A stretch of 5,329 nt of DNA, taken from Phenylobacterium sp. Its GTDB lineage: Bacteria; Pseudomonadota; Alphaproteobacteria; Caulobacterales; Caulobacteraceae. The stretch's first letter is position 1; each line of letters begins with the position of its first letter. This document shows positions 1 to 5,329 of the stretch, in pieces. The DNA is taken from the NCBI GenBank assembly GCA_028698405.1, contig JAQVDF010000171.1:1-5329 (forward strand), in the 5' to 3' direction. The position numbers and the translations under genes are program-made. The notes below the pieces were generated by a model. That model saw nothing but the letters and a program-made list of their open reading frames with translations, was not told the origin of the DNA and ran no database searches.

Positions 1-1143
1 GTTGAAGAAGCGCGGGGTCAGGAGCTCGACGCCCTTCACTGCGGCCAGCGCCTTGGCGAGCTCGCGGGCGCGGGCGTGGCTCACCTCGGCCAGGCGGCGC
101 AGGCCTTTGCCGCCCAGCAGGGACAGGTGGATGGTGAAGGCCAGCGCGCACAGGCCCGAGTTGGTGCAGATGTTGGAGGTCGCCTTCTCGCGGCGAATGT
201 GCTGCTCGCGGGTCGATAGCGTCAGCACGAAGCCACGGCGGCCTTCGGCGTCCACCGTCTCGCCGGTCAGGCGGCCCGGCATCTGGCGCACGAACTTCTC
301 GCGCACCGCGAACAGGCCGACGTAGGGCCCGCCGAAGTTCACGGCGTTGCCGATCGACTGGCCCTCGGCGACGGCGATGTCCGCGCCCATCGCGCCCGGC
401 GACTTCAGCAGGCCGAAGGAGACGGCCTCGGTCGTCACCACCACCAGAAGGGCGCCCGCCGCGTGCGCGGCCTCGGCGATCCTGGAGACGTCGGTGACCG
501 TGCCGAACACATTGGGGGTCTGCACGACCACGCAGGCGGTCTCGGCGTCGATGGCGTCCAGCACGGCCGCTTCCGCGTCGATGGCGGCCGGCAGGCGCTG
601 GATCTGCATGCCCTCGGCGTGGGCGATGGTCTGGGTGGTGGCGGCGTAGTGCGGGTGCAGCCCGCCCGACAGCACCGCCTTGGTCCGGCGGGTGACCCGA
701 CGGGCCATCATCACCGCCTCGGCGCAGGCTGTGGAGCCGTCGTACATCGAGGCGTTGGCCACATCGAGGCCGGTCAGCGCCACGACCTGGGTCTGGAACT
801 CGTACAGCGCCTGCAGCGTGCCCTGGGCGATCTCGGGCTGGTAGGGCGTGTAGCTGGTCAGGAACTCCGACCGCTGGATGATGTGGTCCACCGTCGCCGG
901 CACGTGGTGGCGGTAGGCGCCCGCGCCGCAGAAGAAGGGCCCGGCGCCGGCCGCGCGGTTCATCGCCGCCAGCCGGCCGAGCTCGCGCTCCACCTCCAGT
1001 TCGCCGGCGTGCAGGGGCAGGTCGAACAGCGCCTCGCGGCGAGCCGCTTCGGGCACGTCGCGGAACAGTTCGTCGATGCTGCCGGCCCCGATGGCGGCCA
1101 GCATCTCGGCCCGGTCGGCCGGCGTGAGGGGAAGATAGCGCAT
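1..1143 (-). CDS. gcvPA: Glycine dehydrogenase (decarboxylating) subunit 1, partial
   Basis: This is the N-terminal-half subunit of the split P-protein of the glycine cleavage system, a cytoplasmic PLP enzyme that decarboxylates glycine and passes the aminomethyl group to lipoyl-GcvH. The 381 visible residues begin [15 protein letters not shown] and carry GcvP-family signatures: [12 protein letters not shown] (about 71-82), the [15 protein letters not shown] block (about 97-111), [11 protein letters not shown] (about 133-143) and [11 protein letters not shown] (about 318-328). The frame is open to the window edge. About 65-70 C-terminal residues are missing, judging from the usual length of about 450. 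The PLP-binding lysine belongs to the partner subunit GcvPB, expected just downstream and outside the window. The ATG lies 2 nt after the gcvH stop and has no convincing Shine-Dalgarno of its own, so translation is probably coupled to gcvH. A fused full-length GcvP is unlikely, because the start and spacing match split-type operons, but only the missing sequence would settle it. Confidence 0.95.
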   Translation of the reverse strand, partial: MRYLPLTPADRAEMLAAIGAGSIDELFRDVPEAARREALFDLPLHAGELEVERELGRLAAMNRAAGAGPFFCGAGAYRHHVPATVDHIIQRSEFLTSYTPYQPEIAQGTLQALYEFQTQVVALTGLDVANASMYDGSTACAEAVMMARRVTRRTKAVLSGGLHPHYAATTQTIAHAEGMQIQRLPAAIDAEAAVLDAIDAETACVVVQTPNVFGTVTDVSRIAEAAHAAGALLVVVTTEAVSFGLLKSPGAMGADIAVAEGQSIGNAVNFGGPYVGLFAVREKFVRQMPGRLTGETVDAEGRRGFVLTLSTREQHIRREKATSNICTNSGLCALAFTIHLSLLGGKGLRRLAEVSHARARELAKALAAVKGVELLTPRFFN

Positions 1144-1145
1144 GC

Positions 1146-1511
1146 TTAGAGCGTCTTCAGGAACTCGTCGTAGGCGGCCCTGTCCATCAGGCCTTCGTAG
1201 TCGGCGGGGTTGGCGACCTTCAGCTTCGCGAACCAGCCGTCGCTCTCGGCGGCCTCGTTCACCGTCTCGGGCTTGTCGCCGAGAGCGGTGTTGGCCTCGA
1301 CCACCTCTCCGGAGAGAGGGGCGTAGACGTCGGAGGCGGCCTTGACGCTCTCGACGACGGCCAGGGCCTCGCCGGCCGCGACGGTCTTGCCGACCTCCGG
1401 GGTCTCCACGAACACCACGTCGCCGAGCTGTTCGGCGGCGTAGCTGGTGATGCCGACGGTGGCCACGTCCCCTTCGAGGACGACCCATTCGTGGTCCTTG
1501 GTGAAGCGCAT
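1146..1511 (-). CDS. gcvH: Glycine cleavage system H protein (lipoyl carrier)
   Basis: GcvH is the small mobile carrier of the glycine cleavage system. Its lipoylated lysine shuttles the aminomethyl intermediate from the P-protein to the T-protein and is then reoxidised by dihydrolipoamide dehydrogenase (L-protein, not in this window). The protein is 121 residues and complete, typical for the family. It starts [10 protein letters not shown], a standard GcvH N-terminus. The lipoylation motif ESVKAASD (54-61) places the modified lysine at K57, and [12 protein letters not shown] follows at 63-74. The C-terminal DGWFAKLKV stretch (91-99) is also typical. The ATG at 1511 has a good Shine-Dalgarno, AAGGAAGA at 1527-1520, 8 nt upstream. 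It begins 17 nt after the gcvT stop and ends 2 nt before gcvPA, so it sits inside one transcription unit. Nothing appears truncated or altered. Confidence 0.97.
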   Translation of the reverse strand: MRFTKDHEWVVLEGDVATVGITSYAAEQLGDVVFVETPEVGKTVAAGEALAVVESVKAASDVYAPLSGEVVEANTALGDKPETVNEAAESDGWFAKLKVANPADYEGLMDRAAYDEFLKTL

Positions 1512-1519
1512 CTTGGTTG

Positions 1520-1527
1520 TCTTCCTT
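1520..1527 (-). promoter_or_regulatory. Ribosome binding site of gcvH
   Basis: AAGGAAGA lies in the 17-nt gap after the gcvT stop, 8 nt before the gcvH ATG. It is the clearest Shine-Dalgarno in the operon. It contrasts with gcvPA, which has none and probably depends on coupling. Confidence 0.8.
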
Positions 1528-1528
1528 C

Positions 1529-2686
1529 TCAGGCGAGGCGGACGTAGCGGTGCGGAACGAAGGGCATGGCGACGACCTCGCAGGCCTGGGCCTTGCCCCG
1601 GACGATGACCTTCAGGCGGGTTCCCGGCTCCGATAGCAGGGGCGGCACGAAGCCCATGGCGATGGACCCGGACAGGCTCGGCGCATAACCGCCGCTGGTG
1701 ACCTTGCCCACCACCTGGCCGTCGTCGCCGGCGATTTCGGCGCCTTCGCGGGCCGGCGCCCCTTCCAGCACCTTCAGACCGACGCGCAGGCGGGCCGGGC
1801 CCTCGGTCAGCTCGCGCTCGATGCGGGCCGCGCCCGGGAAGTCGGCGGCCTTGCGGCGGCGCTTGGAGATGGCGAAGGAAAGATTCCCCTCGACCGGCGA
1901 GACGGTATCGTCGAGGTCGTGGCCATAGAGCGGCAGGCCGGCCTCCAGCCGCAGCGAGTCGCGCGCGCCGAGGCCGATGGGGCGGACCTGCTCGTCGGCC
2001 ATCAGCCGGTTCCAGACCACCTCGGCGAACCCGCGCGGGACCAGCACCTCGAAGCCGTCTTCGCCGGTGTAGCCGCAGCGGGCGACGACGCAGGCGTGGC
2101 CGTCCAGTTCCGCGTGCGCGAAGGTCATGAAGCCCAGGGTCGCGGCCTGCGGGAAGAGCCGCGTCACCGCATCGGCAGCCTTGGGGCCCTGCACGGCGAT
2201 CAGGCCGCGGTCGTCGGCGCGGGTCAGCTTGGCGCGCGCGCCAAGCCCCTGCTCGATGCGGGCGAAGTCGGATTCCTTGGTCCCGGCGTTGACCACCACG
2301 TAGAGGCCGCCTTGGGCCTCATCCTCGGTCGGGCGGCCGATCATCAGATCGTCGAGGATGCCGCCCTCGTCGTTGAGCAGCAGGGTGTAGCGCAGCTGGC
2401 CGCGCTTCAGGCCGCGGATGTCGCCGCAGACCAGCGGCTCGACCAGGGCGGCGACCGCCTTGTGGTCGGCGTCCGGATCGCCGCTCTTCCCGGCCAGGGT
2501 GATGAAGGCCGGGCCCATGTGGGAGACGTCGAAGGCGCCGGCGTGCTCGCGCGTCCACAGGTGCTCCTTGAGCACCCCGTCGGCGTACTGCACCGGCATG
2601 GAATAGCCCGCGAAGGGCGTCATGCGGGCGCCCCGCGCCAGGTGCGCCTGGGTCAGGGGCGTCGTCTTCAGACTCGTCTCGCTCAC
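1529..2686 (-). CDS. gcvT: Glycine cleavage system T protein (aminomethyltransferase)
   Basis: GcvT takes the aminomethyl group held on lipoyl-GcvH, transfers the one-carbon unit to tetrahydrofolate as 5,10-methylene-THF, and releases ammonia. The protein is 385 residues, normal or slightly long for the family. Visible blocks are [16 protein letters not shown] (23-38), FDVSHMG (52-58), the [11 protein letters not shown] block with its conserved acidic residues (105-115), [10 protein letters not shown] (205-214), [18 protein letters not shown] (240-257) and [17 protein letters not shown] (331-347), followed by the C-terminal barrel. I chose the GTG at 2686. It is preceded by GGAG at 2698-2695 with 8 nt spacing, it places [21 protein letters not shown] at the usual N-terminus, and no other start lies nearby in frame. 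The frame stays open upstream to 2959, but that stretch is the riboswitch and not protein. It is the first gene of the operon and is probably controlled by glycine through that leader. Confidence 0.96.
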   Translation of the reverse strand: MSETSLKTTPLTQAHLARGARMTPFAGYSMPVQYADGVLKEHLWTREHAGAFDVSHMGPAFITLAGKSGDPDADHKAVAALVEPLVCGDIRGLKRGQLRYTLLLNDEGGILDDLMIGRPTEDEAQGGLYVVVNAGTKESDFARIEQGLGARAKLTRADDRGLIAVQGPKAADAVTRLFPQAATLGFMTFAHAELDGHACVVARCGYTGEDGFEVLVPRGFAEVVWNRLMADEQVRPIGLGARDSLRLEAGLPLYGHDLDDTVSPVEGNLSFAISKRRRKAADFPGAARIERELTEGPARLRVGLKVLEGAPAREGAEIAGDDGQVVGKVTSGGYAPSLSGSIAMGFVPPLLSEPGTRLKVIVRGKAQACEVVAMPFVPHRYVRLA

Positions 2687-2748
2687 GACATGGACTCCGG
2701 CTGACGGCTCCGCACGTCCGAAGGCGAGCCTCCGGTCGAACGCGCCCC
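2687..2748 (-). promoter_or_regulatory. Expression platform of the glycine riboswitch / gcvT translation start region
   Basis: These 62 nt lie between the P1 stem of aptamer 2 and the gcvT GTG. The RNA can form a hairpin at 2738-2715: 7 pairs including one G-U, a CUCG loop, and two more pairs below an A-A mismatch. This hairpin buries a GGAGG at 2733-2729. The functional Shine-Dalgarno is more likely GGAG at 2698-2695. No uridine run follows the hairpin, so a standard intrinsic terminator is not seen. Control at translation initiation, or through Rho, is inferred. The ligand-dependent switch itself cannot be proven from sequence. Confidence 0.5.
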
Positions 2749-2833
2749 CGCTGTCCTTGGGCCTGAGAGATTTAGGGGTCGCCCCCTCTGCTCCTTCGGC
2801 GAGCCCACCCCGAAGAGCGGCTACTTTCCAGCG
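2749..2833 (-). ncRNA. Glycine riboswitch aptamer 2 (gene-proximal)
   Basis: P1 is a perfect 5-bp pairing of CGCUG (2833-2829) with CAGCG (2753-2749). The core shows GCCGAAGGAGCA at 2800-2789 and CUCUCAGGCCCAAGGAC at 2769-2753. Between them is a 4-bp GGGG/CCCC hairpin closed by a GCGA tetraloop (2786-2775). The 3' core reads GGCCCAAGGAC where aptamer 1 has GGCAAAAGGAC, a small departure at the two variable positions. This is the copy next to the expression platform, so its P1 is the likely switching helix. Confidence 0.92.
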
Positions 2834-2845
2834 TTCATCAGCCCG

Positions 2846-2920
2846 TCGCGGTCCTTTTGCCTGAGCGTTTCCGGGGCGGTTGCGCCTTCGGCGCCGGGGC
2901 TGGCCCGGCCTCTCCCGCGA
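2846..2920 (-). ncRNA. Glycine riboswitch aptamer 1 (promoter-proximal)
   Basis: The closing stem P1 is a perfect 6-bp pairing of UCGCGG (2920-2915) with CCGCGA (2851-2846). Inside it lie GGAGAGGCC near the 5' side, CGCCGAAGGCGCAA around 2892-2880, GGAAACG, and the conserved CUCAGGCAAAAGGAC at 2865-2851. This last block matches the glycine aptamer consensus closely. The UCUCGCGGGAGAG at the 5' edge can also fold into a local 5-bp hairpin that would compete with P1. Confidence 0.92.
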
Positions 2921-2930
2921 GAGTCGCGCG

Positions 2931-2959
2931 AACCTGTTCGATCGTGGGCGCCGAGTCAA
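2931..2959 (-). promoter_or_regulatory. Candidate sigma-70-type promoter for the gcv operon
   Basis: A strong -35 box, TTGACT, lies at 2959-2954. After a 17-nt spacer comes CAGGTT at 2936-2931, a weak -10. Transcription would start near 2925, just before aptamer 1 at 2920, which gives a leader of about 240 nt. The position and the -35 support it. The poor -10 keeps confidence moderate. Confidence 0.45.
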
Positions 2960-3070
2960 CGCGGATCGGCGGGGGCGGATGGCCCTCGCTGCGACGATCG
3001 GCCCCAGGCCATGCTTAAGGGGTTGCTACCGCCTCGCGCGGGATGCTGCCGGCCAGAGTGGAGTCGCAGA
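2960..3070. other. Divergent intergenic region between gcv promoter and receiver gene
   Basis: This stretch separates the divergent gcv operon and the receiver-domain gene. I see no protein gene in it. It should contain the plus-strand promoter, but only a weak candidate is visible: GCTACC at 3025-3030, resembling the GCTA-type -10 of Caulobacter housekeeping promoters, without a clear -35. An ATG at 3011 would extend the receiver protein by 20 residues but lacks a Shine-Dalgarno. A 7-bp inverted repeat, CGATCGT at 2939-2945 and ACGATCG at 2994-3000, brackets the gcv -35 box. Confidence 0.5.
3060..3063 (+). promoter_or_regulatory. Ribosome binding site of the receiver gene (decides start)
   Basis: GGAG lies 7 nt upstream of the ATG at 3071. 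The in-frame ATG at 3011 has no purine-rich site at the right distance, so this site favours the 235-residue form. Confidence 0.65.
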
Positions 3071-3778
3071 ATGCCGCGTCCCTTCCGACCTGCCGCAGCC
3101 GCCACGTTCGCCGTGCGCGCCGACGCGGGCGCCCGAGACGTGGCGCTTCGAGGAGGCCTGTCCCTGGTCCTGGCGCTGGCGGGCTTGATGGCCGTCGCCT
3201 CCGGGGCCGAGGCCGCCTCTCCGCAGGGCGGGCTGCTGGCGCTGCTCGCCGCCGCGCTGGTCGTGGGGGCCGGCGGGATCGTGGCCAACTTCGTGGGACT
3301 GACGGAGCGGGCCGCCGCGGCGGACAAGGCGGAGGCCGCGCCTGCGCCGCAGGAAGCGCCCGCCGCCGGGCTGGGCGAGCCGATCGGCGACCTGCGGATC
3401 CTGGTCGCCGAGGCCGATCCCCTCAACCAGCTGCTGGTCCATGCCCTGCTGAACGGGCTGGTCGCCTCGCTGACCATCGCCTCCGATGGCGTGGAGGCGC
3501 TGGAATCCATGCGCCGCCAGGACTTCGACCTGGTGCTGATGGACGTGGACTTGCCGCACCTGGACGGGCTCTCCGCCCTCGCCGCGATCCGCGCCGGCCG
3601 AGCCGGTCGTAGGGACACGTCGGTCGCCGCCCTGACCCGCGGGGAGGAGGCGGCCGACCGGCTGTACGCCGCCGGCTTCGACGGCTGTCTGGCCAAGCCG
3701 TTCCGTCCCGCCGACCTGCTCGCCGTCGTGGCCGACTGCGCCGCCCGTGCGCCTGCGGCCCGCCGGGCCGCGGCCTGA
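3071..3778 (+). CDS. Membrane-anchored single-domain response regulator (receiver) protein
   Basis: The product is a 235-residue protein of unknown specific role. The N-terminus is short and basic. Two hydrophobic helices follow, at about 29-46 and 53-77, predicting a membrane hairpin. After an Ala/Pro/Glu-rich linker (about 79-104) comes a receiver domain, about 107-226. Receiver features seen are ILVAEADPLNQ (110-120), phosphoacceptor D158 in LMDVDLP, T189 in VAALT, and K209 in LAKPF. The ILVAEADPLNQ and AALT/AKPF style resembles receivers at the C-terminus of hybrid histidine kinases. The second acidic residue of the Mg-binding pair is replaced by alanine (E114-A115-D116), so phosphorylation may be weakened. 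No kinase, DNA-binding or enzymatic output domain is present. I prefer the ATG at 3071 because GGAG at 3060-3063 lies 7 nt upstream. The upstream in-frame ATG at 3011 has no such site. It stands alone on the plus strand between gcv and argS, so its neighbours give no functional clue. It could be a remnant of a hybrid kinase that lost its catalytic core. Confidence 0.85.
   Translation: MPRPFRPAAAATFAVRADAGARDVALRGGLSLVLALAGLMAVASGAEAASPQGGLLALLAAALVVGAGGIVANFVGLTERAAAADKAEAAPAPQEAPAAGLGEPIGDLRILVAEADPLNQLLVHALLNGLVASLTIASDGVEALESMRRQDFDLVLMDVDLPHLDGLSALAAIRAGRAGRRDTSVAALTRGEEAADRLYAAGFDGCLAKPFRPADLLAVVADCAARAPAARRAAA
3755..3771. repeat. Perfect GC hairpin at the convergent gene junction
   Basis: GCGGCCC (3755-3761) and GGGCCGC (3765-3771) form a perfect 7-bp stem with a 3-nt loop, within the last codons of the receiver gene and 5 nt before its stop. 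Being an inverted repeat, it would also fold in RNA read from argS on the other strand after the argS stop. It has no clear U-run on either side, so a role as bidirectional terminator is only a possibility. It could also be chance in Ala/Arg-rich GC-rich coding sequence. Confidence 0.35.
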
Positions 3779-5329
3779 CTACATCTTCTCGGGCGCCTCG
3801 AAGCCCAGCAGGTCGAGCGCGAGCTCGAGCTGCCGCAGCATGGTCACCGCCAGGCTCAGGCGCGAGGCCCGCACTTCCGGCTCGGCGGTCAGGATCGGGC
3901 AGGCTGCGTAGAACTTCGAGAAAGCCTGGGCCAGCCGGTAGGCGTGCTCGGCGATGAAGTGCGGGGCCTTTTTGTCGTAGGCCTCGGCCAGCGCATGGTC
4001 GAAGGCGTCGAGCAGCAGGGCCAGCTCCCGCTCGGCAGGCTCGGAGATCCTCACCGGTCCGGGTTCGGCCTTCTCGTCCTCGGCCTTGCGCAGCAGCGAT
4101 TTCACCCGCACCGCCTGGTAGAGCAGGTAGGGGCCCGTCTTGCCCTCGAAGCTGGAGAAGCGGTCGAGGTCGAAGACGTAGGAGGTGCCGCGGAAGTTCT
4201 GCAGGTCGGCGAACTTCAGCGCCGCTACCGCCACCTTGTGGGCGGTGTCCTCGAACAGCTCGGGCGACAGCTCTTCGCCCAAGCCCGCCTCGTGTAGCCG
4301 TTCGCGCGCCTTGGCGCGGGTCATCTCGATCAGGTCGTGCAGCTTCAGGACACCGCCCTCGCGGGTCTTGAAGGGCTTGCCGTCGGTCCCGTTCATGGTC
4401 CCGAAGCCGATGTGCTCGAGGCTGCCCTCCTCGGCGTAACCGGCCAGATAGGCGGCGCGGAACACCACCTCGAAGTGGTCGGCCTGGCGCTGGTCGACGA
4501 CGTAGAGCATCAGGTGCGGGTCGAAGCTCCGCCGCCGGTCGAGGATGGTGGCGAGGTCGGTGGTCCCGTACATCGCCGAGCCCTCGGAGGAGACCACCAG
4601 CAGCGGCGGCAGCTCGCGCTTGTCGCCCTGGCGGCCCACGCGGACGATGCGTGCGCCCTGGTCCTCGACCAGCAGGCCCTTGGCCTCCAGCTCTGCGACC
4701 ATCGGCTCGATCAGCTCGTCGACATCGCTCTCGCCCTTCCAGAGGTCGAAGTCGACGCCAAGGGCGTGGAAGTCGCGGGCCAGCGCCACCTGGGTGACCT
4801 TCGCGAAGTGCCGCCACAGGAGGTAGTAGCCGGGCTTCTTGGCCTGCAGTTCGGCGGTGATCCGGCGGGCGCGGCCGCGGTAGTCGGCGTCGGTCTTGTT
4901 GCGGGCGGCGGCGGCCGGATAGAGCCGGTCGAGGTCCTCGAGGCTGACCACGCTGAACAGCTCGAACGCCTGGGCCTCCTCTTCGGGGCCGGGCGCGACG
5001 CCAGGGGCGTTCAGCGCCTCGACCTTCTCGCGGATGGCCGGGTGCTCGTCCATCACCGCGCCGATGACCAGGCCCATCTGCAGGCCCCAGTCGCCGAAGT
5101 GGGCGTCGCCGATGACCGTGTCGCCACGGAACCGGTAGAGCCGCTTGATCGACTCCCCGATGATCGAGGCGCGCAGGTGGCCCACGTGCATCGGCTTGGC
5201 GACGTTGGGGCCGCCGTAGTCGACCAGCACCCGCCGCGTGTCGGCTACGCTGGAGGTGCCGGCCCGCTCGTCCTGCGAGATTTCCGCCGCGCGCTCGGCC
5301 AGCGCCTGGTCCGAGACCTTCAGGTTGAT
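3779..5329 (-). CDS. argS: Arginyl-tRNA synthetase, partial (N-terminus missing)
   Basis: ArgRS is the cytoplasmic class I synthetase that charges tRNA-Arg with arginine using ATP. The visible part is 516 residues and remains open to the right edge (first residues [16 protein letters not shown]), so roughly the first 80-90 residues, the N-terminal tRNA-binding domain, lie outside. The HIGH signature is HVGH (48-51 of the visible part) within [14 protein letters not shown], the ArgRS form. The KMSK-equivalent loop is [13 protein letters not shown] (from 314), the lysine-variant form normal for many ArgRS. The DALR anticodon-binding domain follows, with [20 protein letters not shown] around 395-412, and the protein ends in the typical [12 protein letters not shown] at 5230 could be mistaken for a start, but the frame and homology continue through it. 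Its TAG stop at 3781-3779 abuts the stop of the convergent receiver gene. No defect is visible. Confidence 0.96.
   Translation of the reverse strand: MNLKVSDQALAERAAEISQDERAGTSSVADTRRVLVDYGGPNVAKPMHVGHLRASIIGESIKRLYRFRGDTVIGDAHFGDWGLQMGLVIGAVMDEHPAIREKVEALNAPGVAPGPEEEAQAFELFSVVSLEDLDRLYPAAAARNKTDADYRGRARRITAELQAKKPGYYLLWRHFAKVTQVALARDFHALGVDFDLWKGESDVDELIEPMVAELEAKGLLVEDQGARIVRVGRQGDKRELPPLLVVSSEGSAMYGTTDLATILDRRRSFDPHLMLYVVDQRQADHFEVVFRAAYLAGYAEEGSLEHIGFGTMNGTDGKPFKTREGGVLKLHDLIEMTRAKARERLHEAGLGEELSPELFEDTAHKVAVAALKFADLQNFRGTSYVFDLDRFSSFEGKTGPYLLYQAVRVKSLLRKAEDEKAEPGPVRISEPAERELALLLDAFDHALAEAYDKKAPHFIAEHAYRLAQAFSKFYAACPILTAEPEVRASRLSLAVTMLRQLELALDLLGFEAPEKM

Larger units (their letters stand above)
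2749..2920 (-). promoter_or_regulatory. Tandem (two-aptamer) glycine riboswitch, gcvT leader
   Basis: Two consecutive copies of the glycine aptamer core lie upstream of gcvT, the classic tandem arrangement for gcv operons. Each copy has the GCCGAAGG-type core, the CUCAGGC..AAGGAC 3' core and a closing P1 stem. A 12-nt linker (2845-2834) joins them. The location fits established knowledge: glycine riboswitches commonly control gcvT operons, usually turning expression on when glycine is abundant. The direction here (ON with glycine) is inferred from the degradative role of the operon. Assignment to the glycine class is very secure from the two cores and the gene context. Confidence 0.95.

Noticed and set aside
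463..1149. Plus-strand open frame of 228 residues opposite gcvPA
   Set aside because: It is the antisense shadow of a well-recognised gcvPA. Its His/Gly/Arg-rich composition is typical of such frames in GC-rich DNA.
1919..2704. Plus-strand open frame of 261 residues opposite gcvT
   Set aside because: It lies antisense to a complete gcvT and has no recognisable domain.
2715..2738. Intrinsic terminator in the gcvT leader
   Set aside because: The hairpin is stable, but the following bases are G/C-rich with no U-run.
2687..2959. N-terminal extension of gcvT by 91 residues (open frame to an ATG at 2959)
   Set aside because: The stretch encodes the two glycine aptamers, the predicted peptide is Arg/Pro-rich low-complexity sequence unlike GcvT, and the 2959 start overlaps the -35 box.
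3011..3070. Receiver gene starting at the ATG at 3011
   Set aside because: There is no Shine-Dalgarno before 3011, while GGAG stands 7 nt before the in-frame ATG at 3071. It remains possible if the upstream start is conserved in relatives.
2880..3188. Plus-strand small gene of 102 residues
   Set aside because: It covers the complement of aptamer 1 and the start of the receiver gene in another frame, and has no ribosome site or family resemblance.
2956..3696. Minus-strand open frame of 246 residues opposite the receiver gene
   Set aside because: The plus strand gives a clear receiver domain with D, T and K in place. The antisense product is Ser/Ala/Arg low-complexity sequence.
3423..4817. 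Minus-strand open frame of 464 residues across argS and the receiver gene
   Set aside because: It is an out-of-frame reading of argS, Arg/Gly/Pro-rich, and crosses the end of argS into antisense of the receiver gene.
5228..5230. GTG at 5230 as the true argS start
   Set aside because: It would begin only 14 codons before the HVGH motif and remove the N-terminal domain. The frame stays open upstream and encodes INLKVSD, a usual ArgRS segment.
1..5329. CRISPR array, tRNA/rRNA gene, insertion sequence or phage element
   Set aside because: I found no repeated spacer array, no cloverleaf-like or rRNA sequence, no transposase-like reading frame and no terminal repeats by eye.

Overview
The window is high-GC, gene-dense DNA with the look of an alphaproteobacterium, most likely Caulobacterales (Caulobacter/Phenylobacterium-like). 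That placement is an inference from three things: the GC-rich codon use with long antisense shadow frames, the split glycine decarboxylase (a separate GcvPA subunit rather than one long GcvP), and the general style of the GcvT and ArgS proteins. No database comparison was possible.

Positions 1-2959, read on the minus strand, hold a glycine-cleavage operon in the order promoter, tandem glycine riboswitch, gcvT, gcvH, gcvPA. gcvPA runs off the left edge, and gcvPB presumably follows outside the window. Glycine bound by the two aptamers in the leader should adjust expression of the enzymes that break it down. GcvP decarboxylates glycine onto the lipoyl arm of GcvH. GcvT then transfers the remaining one-carbon unit to tetrahydrofolate and releases ammonia. 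The genes are packed tightly (17 nt between gcvT and gcvH, 2 nt between gcvH and gcvPA), which suggests one mRNA and translational coupling.

Positions 2687-3070 contain no protein gene. They hold the minus-strand riboswitch leader, its candidate promoter, and the start region of a divergent plus-strand gene.

Positions 3071-3778 on the plus strand encode a small protein with two predicted membrane helices followed by one response-regulator receiver domain and no output domain. It is the least familiar item here. Its last codons contain a perfect GC-rich hairpin, and its stop codon directly abuts the stop codon of the next gene, with no intergenic base.

Positions 3779-5329 on the minus strand encode arginyl-tRNA synthetase (argS). 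It lacks only its N-terminal part, which lies beyond the right edge.

Nothing in the window is clearly a new system. The points most worth a second look are the membrane-tethered receiver with an altered acidic pocket and the mechanism of the riboswitch expression platform.
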